DNA of 64,000 nucleotides from Melitaea cinxia (lineage: Eukaryota > Arthropoda > Insecta > Lepidoptera > Nymphalidae), in contig NC_059414.1 in NCBI RefSeq assembly GCF_905220565.1, forward strand, positions 12,398,001-12,462,000, given 5' to 3'. The position numbers and the translations under genes are program-made. Below, in pieces: positions 40,601 to 49,700 of this stretch (its first letter is position 1; each line of letters opens with the position of its first letter). The notes below the pieces were generated by a model. The model saw nothing but the letters and a program-made list of their open reading frames with translations. It did not search any database and was not told the origin of the DNA.

Positions 40601-43600
40601 ATATCATCGATGTATCCGTAGGAGAAGTCTAGACCGGATAACACCTCATCAATAAATCTTTGAAATGTTTGTGCTGCATTCCTAAGTCCAAATGTCATGT
40701 AAGGGAATTCGAATAATCCAAACGGTGTTGTGATAGCAGTTTTTGGTATATCCTTCGGACTTACAGCTATTTGATTGTATGCCTTAACAAGATCAATAGT
40801 AGAGAATATTGAACATCCTGACAACTGGTATGAAAAGTCATGTATATGACGTATCGGGTATCGGTCAGGTATCGTTCTAGCATTGAGTGCTCGATAGTCA
40901 CCACAGGGTCTCCAACCATCGTCCTTCTTCTTAACCAAGTGAAGAGCAGAAGACCAAGGACTTTCAGAGCGTCTGGCTGTACCACTTGCTAACATATCCT
41001 CGAATTCTTTTTTAGCAGCCTGACAACGGACAGGATCTAGACGACGAGGCTTACAAGATACTGGTTGTCCAGGAGTGGTTCTGATGTAATGCAGAGTATT
41101 ATGTTTTGTCGGAGAGTGTATACCTGCTGGCCTTGTGATCTCCGGGAATTCTCGCAAGATCTCGTGGAATTCAGTTTCACCTGTGACAGTCTTCACTGAT
41201 GCGATGTCGTCAGACGGAACTGTATGGTTAGCACGTACTGAGAGGGAAGTGATACCATCGATCAAGCGTTGCTGTTTGCAGTCTATGAGCAAACCATAGT
41301 AAGTCAGGAAATCGACACCAATGATAGGTCGGTAGACATCAGCGACTGTAAAGTTCCATGTGAAGTCTCTACGAAGTCCGAAATTAAGATGCAGTTTTAT
41401 TGGTCCGTAAGTATGAATGACTGTGTTGTTTGCAGCCACCAACTCAAAATTAGTCTGCTTGCGGGGCGTCTTTAATGCTGACCGTGGGAAAACACACAGG
41501 TCGGAACCAGTGTCTACAAGGAACTGCATTTTACTTACACGATCGGTTACAAAAAGACGGCCTGTAGTTGTTGTTGGGCAGTCATAGGCCGCTACTTCCG
41601 ACTGCCCGTGGAGTTTTCCGAAGAAAAACTACATGGCTCCTTGCATTTTCTTGCATTTGCGCCGTAGGTAAAATGGTAAAAACAATGAGGATGATCTAGG
41701 GGTGGTTGCTTGGGACATGAGCGGCTTCGTGAGCGATTATATTTTCGGGTATTTGAGCGTGAGCGCGAGCTATTGTGTTCTAACCGTGCCTTAAGTTGTG
41801 CTACTTGCTTTGCTAGTTCGCATACCTGCTTAGCCAAGTCATCGTATGAAGAAGATGAAGTATTAGAAGATGTACTTGCTATCTGCGGTGTTGATGGAGC
41901 AATTTCATGCACCTTGTCGGCCAATTCTGCCAGCTTCTCTAACGGTAGATCTATCTGTGAAGCGATTACGGTTTGAATTGTCTGAGGTAATCGACTAGAC
42001 CATAAAGTGGCTAAAAAATCTTTAGGGACTGATGGACCTGCCAGTCCTTCGAGATGACGTAGGAACTGTGATGGTTTTCGGTCGCCTAGCTCCTCATGCA
42101 TTATAAGTTGCTTTACGCGTTTCTCCTTTGAGGCAGATAGGCGTTTAATGAGCTCGTTTTTAAGTTTTGAATATTTATCTGCAACGGGCGGATTAGTAAT
42201 TACGTCTTTTACTTCAGCTGCATATTGGTGATCTAATTGAGCCACTAAATAGCAAAACTTAGTCTCGTCGGTTGTTATTCGAGATAACGTGAACTGGCTT
42301 TCGACTTGAGCGAACCATAAGGTGGGTTCCTCTGGCCAAAATGGTGGTACTTTCACGCCTACACGCAATACATCTGTGCCGACATCGGCATCTCTAGGAT
42401 CATCCTGATTCATATTTATAAGAAAAAAAAATCTCGCTTACCGCTATCACTTGAGGCACACCCTAAAAATCACAACTCAATATTCCTTAAGGTATCTTTT
42501 CGATGTTTTCAAAATCCAAACTTCGTTCCTCGTCGGGGTCACCAATAATATGGTGTCACTAGAATGCCTAGCTATTATTCGGTCTATCCTAATAACCTCA
42601 CATTTATTTGACTGTTACTCTCTAATGTAATTTATGTACTTGTAAAAGATGTTCTTAGTTTTATATGATTACTATATGTAGGAGATAATTATTAATAACA
42701 AAATTTAATATGTAGATGAATTTAATTTATAAAGTAAACGATATTACAATTAATATGAGAATGAAATAATAATTAAATTTAGATGCACGGTTAGTTTTAA
42801 GATTCGTAAGCAAGTGTGGTGTGTGAGCGCCGTTCAGCCGAACACTTCAATTCTTGATGGCGTCATATTTCTTTCAACGCATTGGTTTTATCGTGTGGTC
42901 CAATGTGTAAAATTTGTAAGAAGCTGGTCCAAGTTGATAAAATAATATTGTGGCGTTTATTATCATCAGGAAGTTCGCCACATATGTATGATCACAACAC
43001 CGATTCAGTCTGTAGCGCTGACGGTCGCAAATCACCTGAAAAAATGTTTTTCGTAGTCATGGAAAACAAAATGTATTTTCGTACCCATAACACAAGATTT
43101 TACCCTACTAAGTACATGAAAAAATTATTCTGACAACAATAGACAAAAATCTTATATATGTATGTTTAAATTTTCCAGTCGGCAAAGTCGCTGTCCGCGT
43201 CTCCCGGTCGAGCGTTGTCGCCCTCCCCGGCCAAGGAGAGTAGTGGGGAAAAGGAGACTAAAGCGAGACAAAAAGACACCATGGATGAGGTATGTATGAC
43301 ATTGATACTAATTCAGTCATTTTTGCAATAAAATTTGTTTGCTATCTGTACTAACAACATAATTTTAAGGAGTTCAATGACTTTTAGCCAAAGCCTTTGT
43401 CAAATCTGCCACATGTCAAATTTTTTTGTATGTTAATGTTAAGTTCAGTGGATTTGTCTTAAAAATTATTATAAATAAGAAATATAGTGAAATATAAATA
43501 ATTTTCATTAAAATTAATGAGTAGAATTTGCTTTGAAATGAAAACATTTTAGAATATTGTGCCACAGGTTTCAGATAAGAGTCAAGTCAGCGCAATAGAG

Positions 43601-43649
43601 GTAACGCAGAAGTTAGAAGCCCTACAAATCGGGGAAGCCAAGGTAATTT

Positions 43650-43701
<52 letters not shown>

Positions 43702-46700
43702 CAATAACACAAAAGTCGTGATCACTAAACGGTGTTTGATAATAAAAATCCTTGTTTCTTAAAACTACCTAAATATTGGTAATTGATCGATACATTTTTT
43801 TTTCTTTTTTTTTTTGTAGTCAGTAATGTGGACGTTTATTTAATTAAACACGAATATACTTTTACAGCAAACAAGCGAAATGAAAGAAAGCGTAGTGAAT
43901 ATCCAAGAAACGAACAACGAACAAAAAGTAGTACAGAACAAAGAAGAGAAACTAATAGACGTACAGAAGCCAGAGAAAGAGGAGAAGAGAGAAGAGAAGA
44001 AAGAGAAGGAGGAGAGGAAAGAACCCTCTCAGGAGAAGACTGAAGAAAATGAAATGACTGGTGAGTGAATTTCACTTTTACAAAGTTTTACATAACATCG
44101 TAGTGGTAAATATATAAAATAATTCAATAAATCTTTGTTGTACTTTTTGGTTATAATAGGTAACAAATATTACACATGTTAGTGGTTCAGCAATAACTAA
44201 ACTTTTTTTTTATCTCAACATTTTTTATTAAAAAAATTTTTCTAGATAAAGTTTATTATTATTCGATGCAGGATTACATAATTGATAAAGATGTGTTGAC
44301 TTAGTGACGCTGTATTTTATGCAACATGTTACTAATTTTGTACTAAAACACAGTTTATATATTATTTTCAAAAGAGTAACTGCGGAGTTTCTTGCCGATT
44401 CTTCTCTGCAGAATCTACATTCCGAATCGATGGTAGCTTTACTTTTACAAAAATAATAATTTATTTTTAAAGTTTTAATTTGTAAAATCACGATAATAAA
44501 GCTGTTTTTTATTTTGATTTTGATTTTATCCAGAAGTTAAGAGAGTAGAGAGGGAAGACAAATATTTTAATTTTTGCTTTTCAATCAGTACTCACTCCTA
44601 TCAGCGTGATATGTTACATTTAATTACATAACATCATAGTGCCGTCTTTGTTGGATGCTTCAGCTAAAATTGGACTTATAAAAGAAAGAATTAGACTAGC
44701 CCGTTGGCACAGTTTATAGTAGCCCTCTTTCTGCTCTAAGGATTGTGGGTTTGATTCTTTATAATGTCTTTGAATATGTTTTAGCATCGATGACGGGTCG
44801 TCGTATAACGACAGAGGAAGAGGCAAAGGCCGCACTTGCTGAAAGGCGACGTCGTGCAAGAGAGGAACTTGAAAGGCAGGCCGAACTCGAGAGGCAGAGG
44901 TTAGTGGCTTGTGGGTAGCGTGTGTGTGTGTGATGTCTATAGATTGTTTAGCACTCAAATAATAATCTATGCAAATAAATAAAATTGGAATGTCTGTTTG
45001 TAATATTATAATAACGACTTTTTACTAAATACATATGGATGTGAACACGGTACATATATCAAAATAACATTTTTTGCAATGTTTGTCTGTCTTTCTTTCT
45101 GTCTGTTTGTTCCGACTAATCTGTGAAACGGCTGCACCGATTTCGACGGGACGTTCACTGGTAGATAGCTGATGCAATAAGGAATACTTAGGCTACTTTC
45201 ATATTAGATTTTTTTTTTTTGGAACTGCAAACTGAAGCGTAATTTTTTTTTTAATTCCACGCGGACGACGTCGCGTGCACAGCTGGTAATAAATAAATAA
45301 CTGCCCCTACTAAGATTTATTCTTGTGTTGTTACAAAAACATTGTATTGTGTATGTTTCTGGACAAACACCCAGACCACGGTAAATTATGCATGGTTAGT
45401 ACAAATATATGTGTTGTGCGGGATCGAATATTATTTATTACCATTCGAATTCGAAGATCAATGTAGTACTGTTAATAGACAATAAAAAAATATTAATTTC
45501 TAGACTGCAGCGTGAGGCAGAAGAAGAAGCGGAAAGACAGCGTCAAGAAGAAGAGAGACAGAGACGCGAGGAGGAGGAGGCAAGAGAGCTCGCCGCTCTA
45601 CAGAGGAGGATGGAGGAGGAAAAGCTAAAAAAAGCGATCGAGGTAGGCAAGAGAGAGAAGTATTCGAATAGAATGAGAATATGGGAGAAGAGTAGTGGTG
45701 GATTTGTAGTTAAAGTCAATTCAACGAGAAGAGATACCAAACGTAAACAAAGCCCATCATTTTTTCATAGCGATGACGGAATAAACAAAATATAGTCTAT
45801 CTCTTTCTATCTTGTTTGCTGCACGTCTGTAACGTCGAACGATATTTAAACTGGCTTTGAAAACATTCAGCCGCGGATGGCTCTTTGATTTTGTATTATT
45901 TATTTTTATTTCATTCGTGTCCTGAAGTGCTTGGGGTGATTTTTATATTTTGATAATTATTATTTAATAAGTATCATATCTTATGTACATAAGTATATAT
46001 AATTAATTATATTTAATTAAGTAATTACCAAAATATAAATACATTTAAAAATTTGTGTAAGTAAAAAAAGGTTACAAACCCCTGCATAGTTGAATGACCT
46101 CGAATTTTGTTTGTTTACGTTGGGTATCTTGGCTCGTTGAACGCACTATAATTTTTGTATATTATGTATATTGAAAGTTTAAAAGCTATGGAAATTTTAT
46201 AAAAATATACAAATACAAATGAGGTTCGATATCGTCGCCACATTGTCTAAGCTAGTATTCTGTGGTAGTAGTGATATCGTGGTCGATACAACATCGGTTC
46301 GGTCGCGCAGGCGCAGCAGCAGCTCGAGCGCGAGGAGGCGCAGCGGCGCGCGCGCGAGGAGGAGGAGCGGGCGGCGCGCGCGCGCGAGGACGAGGAGCGG
46401 CGGCGCGCGGCCGAGGGGCTGGAGGCGGCGCGCCGGCGGGAGGCGGAGCGCGAGGAGCGCGAGCGGCTGGCGCGCAAGCAGCGCGTCGAGGCCATCATGG
46501 CGCGCACGCGCCTCAAGAAGGTACGAGGAGCGGCGGAGGGGCTGGAGGCGGCGCGCCGGCGGGAGGCGGAGCGCGAGGAGCGCGAGCGGCTGGCGCGCAA
46601 GCAGCGCGTCGAGGCCATCATGGCGCGCACGCGCCTCAAGAAGGTACGAGGAGCGGCGGAGGGGCTGGAGGCGGCGCGCCGGCGGGAGGCGGAGCGCGAG

Positions 46701-49700
46701 GAGCGCGAGCGGCTGGCGCGCAAGCAGCGCGTCGAGGCCATCATGGCGCGCACGCGCCTCAAGAAGGTACGAGGAGCGGCGGAGGGGCTGGAGGCGGCGC
46801 GCCGGCGGGAGGCGGAGCGCGAGGAGCGCGAGCGGCTGGCGCGCAAGCAGCGCGTCGAGGCCATCATGGCGCGCACGCGCCTCAAGAAGGTACGAGGAGC
46901 GGCGGAGGGGCTGGAGGCGGCGCGCCGGCGGGAGGCGGAGCGCGAGGAGCGCGAGCGGCTGGCGCGCAAGCAGCGCGTCGAGGCCATCATGGCGCGCACG
47001 CGCCTCAAGAAGGTACGAGGAGCGGCGGAGGGGCTGGAGGCGGCGCGCCGGCGGGAGGCGGAGCGCGAGGAGCGCGAGCGGCTGGCGCGCAAGCAGCGCG
47101 TCGAGGCCATCATGGCGCGCACGCGCCTCAAGAAGGTACGAGGAGCGGCGGAGGGGCTGGAGGCGGCGCGCCGGCGGGAGGCGGAGCGCGAGGAGCGCGA
47201 GCGGCTGGCGCGCAAGCAGCGCGTCGAGGCCATCATGGCGCGCACGCGCCTCAAGAAGGTACGAGGAGCGGCGGAGGGGCTGGAGGCGGCGCGCCGGCGG
47301 GAGGCGGAGCGCGAGGAGCGCGAGCGGCTGGCGCGCAAGCAGCGCGTCGAGGCCATCATGGCGCGCACGCGCCTCAAGAAGGTACGAGGAGCGGCGGAGG
47401 GGCTGGAGGCGGCGCGCCGGCGGGAGGCGGAGCGCGAGGAGCGCGAGCGGCTGGCGCGCAAGCAGCGCGTCGAGGCCATCATGGCGCGCACGCGCCTCAA
47501 GAAGGTACGAGGAGCGGCGGAGGGGCTGGAGGCGGCGCGCCGGCGGGAGGCGGAGCGCGAGGAGCGCGAGCGGCTGGCGCGCAAGCAGCGCGTCGAGGCC
47601 ATCATGGCGCGCACGCGCCTCAAGAAGGTACGAGGAGCGGCGGAGGGGCTGGAGGCGGCGCGCCGGCGGGAGGCGGAGCGCGAGGAGCGCGAGCGGCTGG
47701 CGCGCAAGCAGCGCGTCGAGGCCATCATGGCGCGCACGCGCCTCAAGAAGGTACGAGGAGCGGCGGAGGGGCTGGAGGCGGCGCGCCGGCGGGAGGCGGA
47801 GCGCGAGGAGCGCGAGCGGCTGGCGCGCAAGCAGCGCGTCGAGGCCATCATGGCGCGCACGCGCCTCAAGAAGGTACGAGGAGCGGCGGAGGGGCTGGAG
47901 GCGGCGCGCCGGCGGGAGGCGGAGCGCGAGGAGCGCGAGCGGCTGGCGCGCAAGCAGCGCGTCGAGGCCATCATGGCGCGCACGCGCCTCAAGAAGGTAC
48001 GAGGAGCGGCGGAGGGGCTGGAGGCGGCGCGCCGGCGGGAGGCGGAGCGCGAGGAGCGCGAGCGGCTGGCGCGCAAGCAGCGCGTCGAGGCCATCATGGC
48101 GCGCACGCGCCTCAAGAAGGTACGAGGAGCGGCGGAGGGGCTGGAGGCGGCGCGCCGGCGGGAGGCGGAGCGCGAGGAGCGCGAGCGGCTGGCGCGCAAG
48201 CAGCGCGTCGAGGCCATCATGGCGCGCACGCGCCTCAAGAAGGTACGAGGAGCGGCGGAGGGGCTGGAGGCGGCGCGCCGGCGGGAGGCGGAGCGCGAGG
48301 AGCGCGAGCGGCTGGCGCGCAAGCAGCGCGTCGAGGCCATCATGGCGCGCACGCGCCTCAAGAAGGTACGAGGAGCGGCGGAGGGGCTGGAGGCGGCGCG
48401 CCGGCGGGAGGCGGAGCGCGAGGAGCGCGAGCGGCTGGCGCGCAAGCAGCGCGTCGAGGCCATCATGGCGCGCACGCGCCTCAAGAAGGTACGAGGAGCG
48501 GCGGAGGGGCTGGAGGCGGCGCGCCGGCGGGAGGCGGAGCGCGAGGAGCGCGAGCGGCTGGCGCGCAAGCAGCGCGTCGAGGCCATCATGGCGCGCACGC
48601 GCCTCAAGAAGGTACGAGGAGCGGCGGAGGGGCTGGAGGCGGCGCGCCGGCGGGAGGCGGAGCGCGAGGAGCGCGAGCGGCTGGCGCGCAAGCAGCGCGT
48701 CGAGGCCATCATGGCGCGCACGCGCCTCAAGAAGGTACGAGGAGCGGCGGAGGGGCTGGAGGCGGCGCGCCGGCGGGAGGCGGAGCGCGAGGAGCGCGAG
48801 CGGCTGGCGCGCAAGCAGCGCGTCGAGGCCATCATGGCGCGCACGCGCCTCAAGAAGGTACGAGGAGCGGCGGAGGGGCTGGAGGCGGCGCGCCGGCGCC
48901 TCAGGAAGGTACACGTCGCTAACAGGAGGAGCGGGCGGCGCGCGCGCGAGGACGAGGAGTGGCGGCGCGCGGCGGAGCCAGAGGTTGCCGACAGTAGGGT
49001 TAACGCTGTTGCGACTGTTCCAAATTTGAATCCTTGTCGGATTGTTTCAATTTTGAATTGTAAGAAAAAGTTCATCGTAAGAAAGTATAGTGTTCGAAAT
49101 TTAAATCGAAACTAATGTTTCACTTTCGAATCAAAAAGTTTTCCGAATTCAACCTGATGTTCCAGTTTCGAATTGTAAACGAAAGCGTCAAAATCATGGC
49201 GCTTACGCATCGCAAGAAAATGACGTTCCAAATTCAAAATTTACCTAGATATTAAAGAAATTAGAAAAGTATAAAAATATTTAGGTAGATATATACGATA
49301 TGACGACATTCCTTTTTAATAATAAAATGATCATTAAAAAAAATAATATCAATAAAGGTCGGTGACTTTCGCTAACGAACGAACTATGGAAGTATATCAA
49401 AACCGTCTTCTTCTTCAAAGCTTGAAATATTTTAATAATATTTTTTTTTTTTCTAGTACACACTCCAGTATAATATTGATTTTACATAATTATTATATTT
49501 ACCTGAATAATAAATGATCTTCATTCTGAAAAAATAGATTATTCAACCTTATTATCGAAAATATTTTAAATATGGCATAGCAAATACAAGATATTAATAG
49601 TAAAACTATCTTAATTACAGCAAGCTGAAGAAGACAAGAAGCAACAGGAAATGAAAACGCAACAAAATCAATCAGCCAGTGAGACCAACAACACGTCGAC

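Larger units (their letters stand above)
38060..42982 (-). mobile_element. Intact Ty3/Gypsy LTR retrotransposon, CsRn1/Kabuki type, antisense in ens intron
   Basis: The element has 432-bp LTRs at both ends (TG...CA), flanked by the hexamer TATGTA at 38054-38059 and 42983-42988 as a target-site duplication. The order on the minus strand is LTR, primer-binding site, gag, pol (protease, reverse transcriptase, RNase H, integrase), polypurine tract, LTR. No envelope gene is present. Both open frames are intact and the LTRs look identical by eye, so insertion is recent. CsRn1/Kabuki placement rests on the Gag CHCC-like finger and a primer-binding site matching tRNA-Trp. It lies in the intron between ens exons 37848-37921 and 43179-43289, opposite to ens transcription. 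Confidence 0.93.

Noticed and set aside
38531..41475. Plus-strand open frames within the Gypsy pol region.
   Set aside because: They are shadows of the minus-strand pol gene.
45643..45795. Extension of ens exon 45504 past 45642.
   Set aside because: A good donor (GAG|GTAGGC) sits at 45643, the next exon is in phase with it, and the sequence loses its helix composition beyond it.
46521..48908. CRISPR-like direct repeats.
   Set aside because: The 123-bp units are contiguous without unique spacers, lie in a eukaryotic gene and copy an exon.
46197..49075. Very long open frames on the minus strand and in the other two plus frames across the array (about 886-942 codons).
   Set aside because: They come from a stop-free GC-rich 123-bp unit repeated 19 times. 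Only the plus frame continuing exon 46311-46520 makes protein sense.
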